This document shows positions 10,243 through 21,065 of a stretch of 64,000 bases of DNA, piece after piece. Location of the stretch: the NCBI GenBank assembly GCA_002840055.1, contig PGZJ01000001.1, positions 186,001 through 250,000 on the forward strand, given 5' to 3'. Position numbers and translations under genes: made by a program. This stretch comes from Gammaproteobacteria bacterium HGW-Gammaproteobacteria-11. GTDB lineage: Bacteria; Pseudomonadota; Gammaproteobacteria; Pseudomonadales; Pseudomonadaceae. A model generated the notes under the pieces. That model ran no database searches. It saw nothing but the letters and a program-made list of their open reading frames with translations, and had not been told where the DNA came from. Positions within the stretch are counted from its first letter, which is position 1. Each line of letters starts with the position of its first letter.

Positions 10243-13093
10243 TGTTCCGCAGACGCTCTATACAGGCCGCCACATCGACCTCATCAAGTTGTTCTGGATG
10301 CAGAAATTGACGGCCGTATTGCAGATAGACCCCTGAACTCAGGAAGAGCATCAGCAAATCAGCATCGATATGACGGTCAACTGCCATATGACAGAGAATA
10401 TTGACTGATTCAGAGAGGGTCTTGGCCACCTTGTATGGCCGATCTGCTGCCGTCAGCGCCTCGAAAATATCGGCAATGGCCATGATCCGGTCCGGCACAC
10501 CCAACTGGCTGGCATCCAGCCCTCGGGGGTAGCCACCGCCGTCGAGCTTTTCATGGTGATTGGCGGCAATATCAGGCACGCCTCGCAAGCTGCGCGGGAA
10601 CGGCAGTGAGGTCAGCATGATCAAGGTCTGGACGATATGATCGTTGATCTTGAAGCGCTCCTCTGCGGTCAGGGTGCCGCGGCGAATCGACAGGTTATAC
10701 AGCTCGCCAAGGTTCATCGCCTGGTCAGGCAACGGCATATCAAAACCCCATACATTGCGCGGATCACCCGCTTCCACCGCCGGCCTGCGTTCGCCCCAGG
10801 GCACTATATGTTCGGGCCGATCCGCCAGCAGACGCTCACAGGCCGGCAAGCTATCCGGCTCGGCATCAAGGCGATGGCTCTCCTCGGTTGACAGGCCCAG
10901 GGTTTTATCAAAATGCCGCAGCCAGGTCTCGGCACCAATGCGGTGTAACTCGGCAATATCCGTATCGGTCATGAACTCACCGCCAACATTGGCCTTGGCC
11001 ACCCGGGCAAAGTCTTCCTGCAACTGCTGCTGCCGGGCCTGCAGACCGGCTTTCAGACCGGCTTCATCCTGTCCGACCAACAACCCATGGCAGTAGGTCA
11101 GTTCGGCATCACGCCAGAGCACTTCAAAGCGTGTGCGGATTTCATGCAGGCGGTTATAGAGGGTTTCCAGCTTGGTCGCCTTGTCCACCACATACTCAGG
11201 GCTGGTGATCTTGCCGCAGTCATGCAGCCAGGCTGCCAGGCGAAAGGCATAACGCTGTTCTTCATCCAGCTGAAAATCGGCAAAGGGCCCGCTGTCCTCG
11301 GCCATGGCACGATCCAGCAGCATCTCGGCCAACTGCGGCACCCGCTCGCAATGCCCTGCGGTGTAGGGTGACTTGGCATCAATGGCGTCCGCCAGCAGCT
11401 TGATGATGGCCTCCAGCAGGCGCTGCTGTCCTTCAAACAACTGACGGGTTTCAACCGCCACCGACAGCGACCCTGAAAGGGCATCGACGAAACGCCCCAA
11501 ACTGTGCAGTTCGGCAGGGGCAATATCCTCCGGCATCTCGATCGCCAGCAGGCCCAACAGCACGCCGCGCCGGTCATGCAGGGCCAATGACAAGGGACTG
11601 CGACCGGCACCGTCGAGGGCGGCTAGCAGTTGTTCCGGACTATCCCTATGGGTGGCATCCAGGGTCACGCTGGCAGGATAGGCAGCACCCTGCCAGGCGG
11701 CGGCCATATCCAGATGGCGCTCATCATCGCGGCACAGATAAACCACACCGCTGTGCCCACCGGCAATCTGTACCAGATGCGTCAGTACCGACTCCAGCAT
11801 GCGCTCCAGATTGGCTTCATGACTGAGGCTCAGGGTAATCGCCTGAAAGTGATCGATGGCCCTGGCCATGTCGCTGATCACATTGCCCAGGTGATTGACC
11901 TCACGGATATGTGAGCGCACCCCAGGCGGCTGGCTGAAATCGAAATCGCCCAGTGCCTCGACCTGATCAGCCAGGGATTTAAGCGGCTGACCCAGGCGAT
12001 GGCCCAGTGCCCAGCCAATCAACAGCAGTACCGCCGCCAGAGCCGCTGCCCAGGCAACCTGATCAATCAGAATGGCCCGCGCACCGCTGAGCAGTTCGGC
12101 CTCGGGAATGGCAATGAGGATGCGCGCCTTGTTCTCGCTCAATCGCGCCAACGGCAAACTCACGCCGTACCATGCTTGGCCGTTGACGCTGAAGGGGCGC
12201 GGTGTTGCATCCGCCAGCTCAAAGTCTGCCAGTTGGGTGAGTGCCGGCACACCCAGCTCATGCAAACGCGCCAGGCGCATCTCACCCGGCTCATCGACCA
12301 GAATGCGCTGCAGATCCGGATAGGTAATCACCACCTCGAGGTCATCAATCACCACCATCTCGGTGCCCGGTGTCAGACGCAGGTCCTGCACCTCTCCGCC
12401 CAGATCGGCAACCGACGCATCCATGCCAATCACGGCCTGACCGGCCAGACTGCGCAGGGCCATGGTCAGCCCTACTTCCTCGGTGGTGAAAAACACGTAG
12501 GGACGGGTAAGCACCAGGCTGTCCGTCTCGACAGCAGAGCGATACCAGGGCCGCTGACGCGGATCAAAGCGGTAATCGGCAACCGGCCGACGTTCAACCC
12601 GTCTTACCCGCTCATCATAAAAATGCCAGGCACCGTTGAAGCGGCCCTGGCTATCCAGGGTAATGGTCTGGACCAGAAAGCTTGCCTCTGCGGGCGCGCT
12701 GAAACGCTGCCGTTGCTCCGCCGTCAGCAAGTGTCTGACCAGGATAAACTCACCCGAGTCATAGCCGACGTAAGCCGCACTGAGCATTTCATTGGCTTTC
12801 AGGGCTTCGACCAGCACCGGTAGTCTGTCCAACCGAGATTGCAGCGTATCCGCCGATGCGATCGGATCATGGGCCAGCAGTCTCAAGGTGCTCTCGACCG
12901 GATTGAGCAGGCGTCCAGCGCGTTCATTCAGCACCGTACCCAATTGCCGCGCCGAATCATTCGCGGCCAGCAGCAGGGCGCCCTCGGTACCCTTGTAACC
13001 CTGAACGGCGACCACCGAGAGTAATGCCAGCAGGCAGAACACGATCGAACTGGCCAACAACCACTGCAGCGATACGCCCTTGGCTTTTCTCAT
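10202..13093 (-). CDS. Membrane sensor with HAMP, GAF-like and HD-GYP domains, candidate c-di-GMP phosphodiesterase
   Basis: About 963 residues from ATG 13093 (AGGG just upstream). The open frame extends to 13333, but that would overlap the divergent hydrolase. Order: membrane helix (~8-30), large periplasmic dCACHE-like sensor (~35-325), second helix (~330-350), HAMP, GAF-like region, then an HD-GYP output. His624-Asp625 (WLHDCGK) and HHEKLDGGGYP at 846-856 keep the metal and GYP residues of active c-di-GMP phosphodiesterases. The ~220 residues between HD and HHE exceed the usual ~60, so the catalytic domain carries a large insertion. It probably converts a periplasmic signal into c-di-GMP breakdown. 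Confidence 0.88.
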   Translation of the reverse strand: MRKAKGVSLQWLLASSIVFCLLALLSVVAVQGYKGTEGALLLAANDSARQLGTVLNERAGRLLNPVESTLRLLAHDPIASADTLQSRLDRLPVLVEALKANEMLSAAYVGYDSGEFILVRHLLTAEQRQRFSAPAEASFLVQTITLDSQGRFNGAWHFYDERVRRVERRPVADYRFDPRQRPWYRSAVETDSLVLTRPYVFFTTEEVGLTMALRSLAGQAVIGMDASVADLGGEVQDLRLTPGTEMVVIDDLEVVITYPDLQRILVDEPGEMRLARLHELGVPALTQLADFELADATPRPFSVNGQAWYGVSLPLARLSENKARILIAIPEAELLSGARAILIDQVAWAAALAAVLLLIGWALGHRLGQPLKSLADQVEALGDFDFSQPPGVRSHIREVNHLGNVISDMARAIDHFQAITLSLSHEANLERMLESVLTHLVQIAGGHSGVVYLCRDDERHLDMAAAWQGAAYPASVTLDATHRDSPEQLLAALDGAGRSPLSLALHDRRGVLLGLLAIEMPEDIAPAELHSLGRFVDALSGSLSVAVETRQLFEGQQRLLEAIIKLLADAIDAKSPYTAGHCERVPQLAEMLLDRAMAEDSGPFADFQLDEEQRYAFRLAAWLHDCGKITSPEYVVDKATKLETLYNRLHEIRTRFEVLWRDAELTYCHGLLVGQDEAGLKAGLQARQQQLQEDFARVAKANVGGEFMTDTDIAELHRIGAETWLRHFDKTLGLSTEESHRLDAEPDSLPACERLLADRPEHIVPWGERRPAVEAGDPRNVWGFDMPLPDQAMNLGELYNLSIRRGTLTAEERFKINDHIVQTLIMLTSLPFPRSLRGVPDIAANHHEKLDGGGYPRGLDASQLGVPDRIMAIADIFEALTAADRPYKVAKTLSESVNILCHMAVDRHIDADLLMLFLSSGVYLQYGRQFLHPEQLDEVDVAACIERLRNIRSGSEPAPGKSG

Positions 13094-13323
13094 TTTCCCT
13101 GTGCTCCTGCACTGAACGAACAGACACGCTAAATAAACGATAGCCCATGCTTGAGAAAGCGAAGCCACAAGCAGGCAATACGTCAGATCAATGCCACCGT
13201 TATTGAGACAATCCATGCTGTGCCCATCGAACAGTGAATAAACGCGGCAAGCCTTTCCGCTTTTTGCCATAGTGCGCGTTAAGGAAACGCTGAATAATTC
13301 CTTGAACAACCTGAGGTGCCCTT

Positions 13324-14289
13324 GTGAGCGCATATCACCACCAGATGCTGACCCTGAGTGACATTAGGCTCAGTCTGTATTGTTCAGGCCCGGAAACCGG
13401 TCCGATCGTCTGGTTGCTGCACGGTTTCCCGGAGTGCTGGTACTCCTGGCGCCATCAAATCGATGCCTTGAGTGCCGCCGGCTACCGTGTCTACGCGCCG
13501 GAAATGCGCGGTTACGGTCAGACCAGCGCGCCGCAGGATGCTGAAGCCTATGACCTGATGTCACTGTGCGGCGATATTCGCCAGGCCATGGACCAGCTTG
13601 GCCATCAACGTGTGGCCATGATCGGTCATGACTGGGGTGCACCCGTGGCCTGGCATCTGGCGTTACTTGAGCCAGAGCGTGTTCAACTGGTCTGTGGCCT
13701 GTCCGTACCCTATGGTGGCCGCCCCAGAAAGCCGGCGATCAATATGATCCGCGAGCTGTACCAGGACCGTTTCCACTACATGCTGTACTTTCAGAAGCCG
13801 GGGCTGGCCGAGGCGGAGATGGCGGAAAATATTCCGCGCACCATGCGTTTGATGATGCATGGCATGTCAGCCTCAAAGACGGGCAATGCGCTGGTGCAGG
13901 ACAAAGCGGCCGATGCCCGCTGGCTGGACGACCGAGAGGACCCGGGACACCCCCCTGCCTGGTGCCCGGACGAGGCCTTTGCCGTTTACGTGCAAACCTT
14001 CGAGCGCAGCGGCTTCCATGGCCCGGTCAACTGGTACCGCAATTTTGAGCGCAACTGGGCGCTGACCGAGCCACTGGCAGGCCAACAGATACTGCAACCG
14101 GCGCTGTTCCTGATTGGCGATCGCGACCCGGTCGGTGAGCTGGAAGCCTATACCATTCGCAAGATGCCCGAGGTCATTCCGCGGGTGGAACAGCAGGTAC
14201 TCGTCGACTGCGGGCACTGGATTCAGGCCGAGAAGCCAGATCAGGTCAATCTTGCCCTGCTCGACTGGCTCAAGCGTCATCACTACTGA
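13324..14289 (+). CDS. Alpha/beta hydrolase, soluble epoxide hydrolase type
   Basis: 321 residues with epoxide-hydrolase features: oxyanion HGFPE (33-37), nucleophile Asp103 in GHDWG, the cap-domain segment FHGPVNWYRN, and catalytic His near 298 in DCGHW. Asp as nucleophile in the H-D-W-G elbow fits epoxide hydrolases or haloalkane dehalogenases, and HGFPE favours the former. The GTG at 13324 has GAGGTG 5 nt upstream. The next gene, 18 bp downstream, is a probable halohydrin dehalogenase whose product would be an epoxide. The pair suggests a short haloalcohol-to-diol pathway. Confidence 0.85.
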   Translation: MSAYHHQMLTLSDIRLSLYCSGPETGPIVWLLHGFPECWYSWRHQIDALSAAGYRVYAPEMRGYGQTSAPQDAEAYDLMSLCGDIRQAMDQLGHQRVAMIGHDWGAPVAWHLALLEPERVQLVCGLSVPYGGRPRKPAINMIRELYQDRFHYMLYFQKPGLAEAEMAENIPRTMRLMMHGMSASKTGNALVQDKAADARWLDDREDPGHPPAWCPDEAFAVYVQTFERSGFHGPVNWYRNFERNWALTEPLAGQQILQPALFLIGDRDPVGELEAYTIRKMPEVIPRVEQQVLVDCGHWIQAEKPDQVNLALLDWLKRHHY

Positions 14290-14307
14290 GAAGCACAAAG
14301 GATCCGC

Positions 14308-14988
14308 ATGAGCCACGCCAACCTGCATAACAAACGCATTCTATTGACCCAGGCAGACGCCTTTATGGGACCCGCTCTGCTCGCTGAACTGGCAGCTTGC
14401 GGTGCCAGCGTAGTGGCAGACCAGAGCGATCTGAGTACACGCGCAGCGGTCGATGCCCTGCTTGAGCGCAGTGGCGAAATCGATGTACTGGTGGCCAACC
14501 TGGGTATTCCAGCACCCAGCACCCCAGCCGATCAGGTCAGCGATGAGGAGTGGCAACGGGCCTTTGCCCATATGGTTACCCCCTTGCAGCAACTGGTGCG
14601 CGGCCTGCTGCCACAGATGATCGCCCGGGGGCACGGCAAGATTCTGCTGATGGGCAGCGCATCGGCACTGCGCGGGATGAAACGCGCCTCCAGCTACAGT
14701 GCCGCACGCGGCGCACAACTGGCCTATATCCGTGCCGTTGGGGTGGAGGTTGCCAAGCACAACATTCAGGTCAATGCGATTGCCCAGAACTTTGTCGACA
14801 ACCCGACCTATTTCCCCGCCGAGATTCAAGCCAATCCGGCCTTCCAGGCGCGGCTGCAACGCGAGGTCCCACTAGGTCGACTGGTCAGCGCCAGCGAGGA
14901 TGCCCAATTTGCTGCCTATCTATGCAGTGACGCGGCCAACTGCTTTGTCGGCCAGATCTTCCCGGTATGTGGTGGCTGGGCCGACTGA
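14308..14988 (+). CDS. Probable halohydrin dehalogenase (SDR-related, S-Y-R triad)
   Basis: 226 residues with SDR fold but both published halohydrin-dehalogenase signatures. T14-X4-F19-X-G21 replaces the glycine-rich NAD(P) loop of true dehydrogenases. Ser117-X12-Tyr130-X3-Arg134 has Arg where redox SDRs have Lys. Further similarity to the HheC type, as recalled, is the NAIAQNFVDNPTYFP segment forming the halide side of the pocket. Such enzymes convert vicinal haloalcohols to epoxides plus halide without a cofactor, reversibly, and accept other nucleophiles. It lies directly behind an epoxide hydrolase. The alternative, a non-catalytic SDR, is less likely with both motifs intact. Confidence 0.8.
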   Translation: MSHANLHNKRILLTQADAFMGPALLAELAACGASVVADQSDLSTRAAVDALLERSGEIDVLVANLGIPAPSTPADQVSDEEWQRAFAHMVTPLQQLVRGLLPQMIARGHGKILLMGSASALRGMKRASSYSAARGAQLAYIRAVGVEVAKHNIQVNAIAQNFVDNPTYFPAEIQANPAFQARLQREVPLGRLVSASEDAQFAAYLCSDAANCFVGQIFPVCGGWAD

Positions 14989-15109
14989 GCCGTTGTGACC
15001 GGTCGTCGCCTGTCAGCCATAGCAACTTGACGCCTTCGCAGCACATGCCATGTTTAAAGGGTAGATAGCTCTTTGCCATGACCTCGTTGTCCTGAGGAGC
15101 AATGCGCCC

Positions 15110-15799
15110 ATGAACCTGCACTGGCTGCTGTCCTATCCGCCCTTCAGTTTGATCCTGCTTGGCTCACTGCTACTTGCTCTGGTTGCCTGTGTGTTGTTGC
15201 TTCTGCGCCTGCGGCGTGCGCGTACTGCCCTTGAGGAGAACCGGTCAGCCAATGAAATGAACTTGCTGCAACTGCGCCGTTCAACCCACGCCGACCCCTT
15301 GACCGGACTGCATACCCGACAGCAACTGATGGACACCGGCAAGCAGGAACTGACCCGTTGCCGTCGTTATCAGCAAGCCCTGAGCGTTGTCTGTCTGGAC
15401 ATCGACCACTTCAACCAGGTCAACCGCAACTTCGGCGACCGGGTTGGGGATTCAGTGCTGTCGGGGCTGGCGGCAATGTTCAAAGGCCTGATTCGTGAAT
15501 CTGACACCCTGTGCCGCTGGGGCGGTGGCAGTTTCATGTTGTTATTACCGCACACCAGCCTCAATCAGGCACTGGAACTGGGGGAAAAGCTTCGGCAGCA
15601 AACCAGCCATAGCGGGCTGCTGGTCGACACCGAAATCACCATCAGCCTGGGTTGTGCAACGCTGACCGCCGATGACAGCATAGAGGGGCTGACCCGGCGC
15701 GCTGAAAATGCTCTGCACAAGGCCAAGGCCGAAGGTCGCAACTGTACTCTGGGACTGGATCCGGCCTGCGGACAAAAACAGGTCCAGCAGGCCTCTTGA
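15110..15799 (+). CDS. GGDEF-domain protein with degenerate active site
   Basis: 229 residues. One N-terminal membrane helix (about 11-34) and a short coiled segment lead into a GGDEF domain starting DPLTGLHTRQQL and including DIDHFNQVNRNFGDRVGD. The signature reads RWGGGSF (136-142) instead of RWGGEEF or RWGGDEF, so an acidic catalytic residue is missing. The family makes c-di-GMP from two GTP. This member is probably inactive as a cyclase and may bind GTP or act as a regulatory partner. It is separated by 121 bp from the dehalogenase gene and converges with speA. Confidence 0.85.
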   Translation: MNLHWLLSYPPFSLILLGSLLLALVACVLLLLRLRRARTALEENRSANEMNLLQLRRSTHADPLTGLHTRQQLMDTGKQELTRCRRYQQALSVVCLDIDHFNQVNRNFGDRVGDSVLSGLAAMFKGLIRESDTLCRWGGGSFMLLLPHTSLNQALELGEKLRQQTSHSGLLVDTEITISLGCATLTADDSIEGLTRRAENALHKAKAEGRNCTLGLDPACGQKQVQQAS

Positions 15800-15824
15800 A
15801 CGACGCCCGCATGGACCGCCGTGT

Positions 15825-17744
15825 CTATTCCGCAGTCAGATAGGAGGAGCGAGTCAGGCCCAGGCGCAGGGCATCGACTATGCGTGCCCGCTCAGCCGGA
15901 CTCAGGCGGGCGCCAGCGACCTTGTCACGGTACAGGGTGACCAACTCGTCCGGTTCAAAGTGCACATAGCGCAGCATGTCTTCGATGGTGTCGTGGGTTT
16001 CGATCCCACCATGCACCACCTTGCCATCGGCGCGCAGGTAGACGTTGACCGAGTCGGTGTCACCAAACAGGTTGTGCATGTCACCAAGAATTTCCTGATA
16101 GGCACCAACCAGGAAGATACCCAGCAGGTAATCTTCACCTTCGCGCAGCTCATGCACCGGCAGACTGTTCTCGATGCTTTGCTCATCCACATAGTGACGA
16201 ATCTTGCCATCCGAATCACAGGTCAGATCCTGCAGCACGGCACGACGCAGGGGTTCTTCGTCAAGGCGATTTAGCGGCATGATCGGCAGCACCTGATCAA
16301 TCGCCCAGGTATCGGGCAGGCTCTGGAACACCGAGAAGTTGCAGATGTACTTGTCAGCCATCTTGTCATTCAGCTCGTCCAGCACCTGACGATGCGAGCG
16401 CTGCCGCGCCTTGAGCAGATCATGCAGACGTGAACACAGCGCGTAGTAACACTGTTCGGCCAGAGCCTTCTCCGACAGACTGATTCGCCCTTCCGCATAC
16501 TGGGTAGCGACATCACCCATGTAATGGGTAGCACGCCAGTAGGTCTCGGTGACCATCTCGATATCGGTCTGTCCCATCAACCCGACCAGGTTGCGCACCA
16601 CCGGCGACAGTGTTTCCAGATCTTCAATGGGCGGCACGTCGGCGTTCTGCCGCTCAACATCGGTGACCTGAACAATCAGCATGGCGTGGTGCGCGGTCAG
16701 CGCCCGGCCGCTTTCGGAAAAGATATGCGGATGCGGCAGGCCCTGTTCATCGCAAAAATCGCGGAGCATGGCGACCACGGTATGGGCATATTCATGGGTG
16801 TCGTAGTTGATCGAGCTGGCATTGCGCGAATGGGTGCCGTCGTAATCCACACCCAGACCACCGCCAACGTCAATGTGATCCACCGGCAGACCCAGGGCGC
16901 GCAACTCGGCGAAATAGCGGATGGCTTCACGGAAACCATGCTGATAGTCGGCCAGATTGGCGATCTGCGAACCCATGTGAAAGTGCAGCAGGCGCACCCC
17001 GTTTTGCATGCCGGCCGTGCGGAACTGCTCGACCACCCGCAGCAGTTGCGCCGCAGACAGGCCGAACTTGGATTTTTCGCCACCGGTATCCGCCCACTTG
17101 CTCGAGGCCAGGGACGACAGACGCACGCGCAAACCAACCTGCGGCTCGATACCCAGCTTGCCAGCCTCCTCGATCACCAGACGGACCTCGGACTCTTTCT
17201 CGATCACGATAAACACCCGGTGTCCGAGCTTTTGCCCGATCAGCGCCAGATGAATGAACTCACGATCCTTGTAGCCATTACAGACGATGGTGCCACCCTT
17301 GGGTGCCAGGGCCAGCACCGCCATCAACTCGGGTTTGGAACCCGCTTCGAGGCCAATGGAGACGTTCTCGGTGGCGATGATGTTCTGCACCACCGCTTCC
17401 TGCTGGTTGACCTTGATCGGGTATAGCGCGGTATAGCTGGCCTGGTAGCCCAGCTCGGCAATATTCTGGTCGAAGGCGCCAGTCAACTGGCGAACCCGGT
17501 GCTGCAATATGTCGGGAAAACGTACCAGCAAGGGCAGGTCCAGACCGCTTTCACGCAGTTGCGCAACCAGCAGCTGCAGATCAATGGCCTTGCCATCTTC
17601 ACCATGCGGCGAGACCTCGATATGACCAAGCTCATTGACGTTGAAGTAGCCCGCGCCCCAGTGACGAATGCCAAACACACTGCGGCTGTCAGCCACGGTC
17701 CAATCCGACGCATCTTCCTTGCGCGAACGACGCTTTGCCACCAT
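15825..17744 (-). CDS. speA: Biosynthetic arginine decarboxylase
   Basis: 639 residues, matching the ~640-660 of SpeA. It begins [27 protein letters not shown] and has the PLP-barrel segment [15 protein letters not shown] with its lysine, the [10 protein letters not shown] motif, [10 protein letters not shown], and [13 protein letters not shown]. SpeA converts arginine to agmatine in putrescine synthesis. The frame stays open to 18266, but ATG 17744 has AAGGGG 8 nt upstream and the longer reading would lie antisense inside rhlG, so the extension is rejected. It diverges from rhlG across about 180 bp. Confidence 0.95.
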   Translation of the reverse strand: MVAKRRSRKEDASDWTVADSRSVFGIRHWGAGYFNVNELGHIEVSPHGEDGKAIDLQLLVAQLRESGLDLPLLVRFPDILQHRVRQLTGAFDQNIAELGYQASYTALYPIKVNQQEAVVQNIIATENVSIGLEAGSKPELMAVLALAPKGGTIVCNGYKDREFIHLALIGQKLGHRVFIVIEKESEVRLVIEEAGKLGIEPQVGLRVRLSSLASSKWADTGGEKSKFGLSAAQLLRVVEQFRTAGMQNGVRLLHFHMGSQIANLADYQHGFREAIRYFAELRALGLPVDHIDVGGGLGVDYDGTHSRNASSINYDTHEYAHTVVAMLRDFCDEQGLPHPHIFSESGRALTAHHAMLIVQVTDVERQNADVPPIEDLETLSPVVRNLVGLMGQTDIEMVTETYWRATHYMGDVATQYAEGRISLSEKALAEQCYYALCSRLHDLLKARQRSHRQVLDELNDKMADKYICNFSVFQSLPDTWAIDQVLPIMPLNRLDEEPLRRAVLQDLTCDSDGKIRHYVDEQSIENSLPVHELREGEDYLLGIFLVGAYQEILGDMHNLFGDTDSVNVYLRADGKVVHGGIETHDTIEDMLRYVHFEPDELVTLYRDKVAGARLSPAERARIVDALRLGLTRSSYLTAE

Positions 17745-17924
17745 GCGCACTACCCCTTGTTGAAATTCGATTAACGCTCTACAGGATAAAGCAAAAGACA
17801 CTAGCGTGCCGCCCCGACAACAATGATCAGGCATTTGCTCGCTGGATAATTCCCCGTCGCGCTTGGCGCCGGAGCGCCAGCGCACTACTGTGGTCAGATT
17901 CAGACACCGTGGAGCAGCATTATC

Positions 17925-18695
17925 ATGCAGGAGTATTTCAGTTTGGCCGGGCGCACCGCCCTGGTAACCGGCGGCAGCCGGGGTATTGGCAAGATGATTG
18001 CCAGAGGTTTTGTTCGCGCTGGCGCACGCGTGTTGATCTGCAGTCGCAAACTGGAAGAAGGCCAGGCCACGGCCGAGGAATTGAGTGCCTATGGCGAATG
18101 CATCGCCCTGGCCGCTGACCTGTCCAGCGAAGACGGCGCCAAGGCATTGGCTGCTGATCTGCTCGCCTACACCGATCACCTGGACATTCTGGTCAATAAC
18201 GCCGGCACCGCCTGGGGCGGCTCCCTTGAGGAATTCCCTGCCGAAGGCTGGCACAAGGTCATGCAACTGAATGTCACCGCCGTGTTCAGCACTACCCAGC
18301 AGCTGTTACCGCTGCTGCGCAAGCGCGCCAATGCTGACGACCCCTCGCGCATCATCAATATCGGTTCGGTCGCCGGCATTGTCAGCATGAACGAAAATGC
18401 CTGGTCCTACGGCCCGAGCAAGGCAGCCGTTCACCAGCTATCCCGCCAGTTGGCCAGTGAACTGGTCAGCCAGCATATCAACGTCAATGTGATTGCGCCG
18501 GGCCGCTTCCCGAGCAAGATGACCCGGCATATCCATCAGAACCCCGAGGCGCTGGCCAAGGACTGTGAAGATATCCCCATGCAACGCTGGGGCCGACCTG
18601 ATGAAATGTCGGCCTTGGCCATCATGCTGGCCAGCCGCGGTGGCGCGTACATGACCGGCAACATTATCCCGATTGATGGCGGCTTTACCCTGTAG
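17925..18695 (+). CDS. rhlG: RhlG-type NADPH-dependent 3-ketoacyl reductase (SDR)
   Basis: 256 residues of classical SDR: cofactor loop [13 protein letters not shown], catalytic Ser/Tyr/Lys in IGSVAGI and YGPSKAA, and the closing [10 protein letters not shown]. The whole length closely follows Pseudomonas RhlG as I remember it (start [23 protein letters not shown]). RhlG reduces beta-ketoacyl chains and has been linked to rhamnolipid and polyhydroxyalkanoate precursors, though its physiological substrate is debated. No rhamnolipid genes are nearby. An 11-bp inverted repeat lies 37 bp after the stop. Confidence 0.85.
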   Translation: MQEYFSLAGRTALVTGGSRGIGKMIARGFVRAGARVLICSRKLEEGQATAEELSAYGECIALAADLSSEDGAKALAADLLAYTDHLDILVNNAGTAWGGSLEEFPAEGWHKVMQLNVTAVFSTTQQLLPLLRKRANADDPSRIINIGSVAGIVSMNENAWSYGPSKAAVHQLSRQLASELVSQHINVNVIAPGRFPSKMTRHIHQNPEALAKDCEDIPMQRWGRPDEMSALAIMLASRGGAYMTGNIIPIDGGFTL

Positions 18696-18731
18696 GGCAC
18701 CTGGCCGCCTGCATACTCAGGGTCATCTTGC

Positions 18732-18767
18732 GCCCGTTACCCCTACTAGATAGCCTGGGTAACGGGC
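18732..18767 (+). terminator. Perfect 11-bp inverted repeat downstream of rhlG
   Basis: GCCCGTTACCC (18732-18742) pairs perfectly with GGGTAACGGGC (18757-18767) around a 14-nt loop. It starts 37 bp after the rhlG stop and could stop or stabilise that transcript. No T-tract follows on either strand, so a canonical intrinsic terminator is not shown. Confidence 0.45.
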
Positions 18768-19150
18768 CAACCTGCTCCGTACCCTCCCCGCAATATCAAG
18801 TCTCCAACAGACCCGACTCAGGCCCTTGTGCTTATTAAAACGGTGGCCGCTGGCACATGCCAACTTGGCCGCAGCGCTGCATGGCCACTATCCGGCGTCA
18901 ATTAAAACGCACACTCGCAGCAAGAAATCACCTCTGCAAATTGACTGATAAACCACGAGGGAAGCTGTCCGGGAAGATCGGCCCAGAGTCAAAAAGGACG
19001 GGGCCTCCAGCCAATATGTGACCAATCTATTTAACAGCTGTAAATATTTGATGAACAATAAACAAGACCTGCAAGCCACGACAATCATGGGTTGAGATAA
19101 GCAATCGAATGTGTTTATCATATAAAACATATTTATCAGTAAAGAAAATT
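18768..19150 (+). promoter_or_regulatory. Upstream region of ectA with candidate promoter
   Basis: No gene is visible in this stretch between rhlG and ectA. The 3' part becomes AT-rich. A TTGAGA hexamer at 19092-19097 and TATCAT at 19116-19121 are separated by 18 bp, with TATAAA directly following at 19121-19126. This is a plausible sigma-70 or sigma-S type promoter 30 bp before the ectA start, fitting the osmotic induction known for ectoine operons. No EctR gene lies nearby. Confidence 0.4.
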
Positions 19151-19669
19151 ATGACCAAGACACCCATTACCCTACGCAAGCCGCATGACACCGATGGCCT
19201 TGCGCTGAATCAGCTGGTTGCACGTTGCGAGCCACTGGACCGGAACTCGGTGTACTGCAATCTGCTTCAGTGCTCTGACTTTGCCGATACCAGTATCGCC
19301 GCCCTGACAGAGGCGAACGAACTGGTTGGCTTTATCTCCGGCTATATCCCGCCCATGCGCCAGGACACGCTGTTTGTCTGGCAGGTTGCCGTGGATAGCC
19401 GCATGCGCGGTCAGGGCTTGGCCCTGCGTATGCTGATGGCGCTGGTCGAGCGCGTCAGCGCACAAGGTGTTTGCCGCCTGGAGACCACCATCTCACCAGG
19501 CAATGGCGCCTCGGAAGCGCTTTTCAGCAAGGCCTTCAAACTGCTGGGTGTCGAAGCCAGAACCCGCACCCTGTTTGACAGCACAACCCATTTCAATGGC
19601 CAGCACGACGATGAAGTGCTCTACAGCGCTGGCCCATTTGCAACACCCTTGACCCAACAAACTGCCTAA
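19151..19669 (+). CDS. ectA: L-2,4-diaminobutyrate N-gamma-acetyltransferase
   Basis: 172 residues of GNAT fold, starting MTKTPITLRKPHDTDG and with the acetyl-CoA loop VDSRMRGQGLALRML, as in EctA. It acetylates diaminobutyrate, the second committed step of ectoine synthesis in the cytoplasm. The open frame extends upstream to 19109, but ATG 19151 matches the family length; the ribosome site is weak (AAAGAAA). First gene of ectABC-ask, 21 bp ahead of ectB. Confidence 0.95.
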   Translation: MTKTPITLRKPHDTDGLALNQLVARCEPLDRNSVYCNLLQCSDFADTSIAALTEANELVGFISGYIPPMRQDTLFVWQVAVDSRMRGQGLALRMLMALVERVSAQGVCRLETTISPGNGASEALFSKAFKLLGVEARTRTLFDSTTHFNGQHDDEVLYSAGPFATPLTQQTA

Positions 19670-20977
<1,308 letters not shown>

Positions 20978-20994
20978 GCCTGAACGCCTCCCCG

Positions 20995-21017
20995 GACCGG
21001 GGCCTTTGGCCCTGGTC
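20995..21017 (+). promoter_or_regulatory. GC-rich hairpin between ectB and ectC
   Basis: GACCGGGGCC (20995-21004), loop TTT, then GGCCCTGGTC (21008-21017) form a 10-bp stem with one G-T wobble. No T-run follows, so it is more likely an mRNA-processing or attenuation element in the 88-bp ectB-ectC gap than a terminator. Confidence 0.4.
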
Positions 21018-21065
21018 TGCCCCTGCATCACAACACTTGCCATGACAGCCTCAAGGAGATAATTG

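Noticed and set aside
11999-12823. 274-aa plus-strand ORF inside the HD-GYP gene
   Set aside because: Antisense shadow of a well-supported gene in GC-rich DNA; biased composition with no domain.
13094-13333. N-terminal extension of the HD-GYP frame
   Set aside because: It overlaps the divergent hydrolase start and adds a second, unlikely hydrophobic head; ATG 13093 begins a normal sensor membrane helix.
17745-18266. N-terminal extension of the speA frame
   Set aside because: It would lie antisense inside rhlG, and the ATG at 17744 has a good ribosome site and gives the normal SpeA length.
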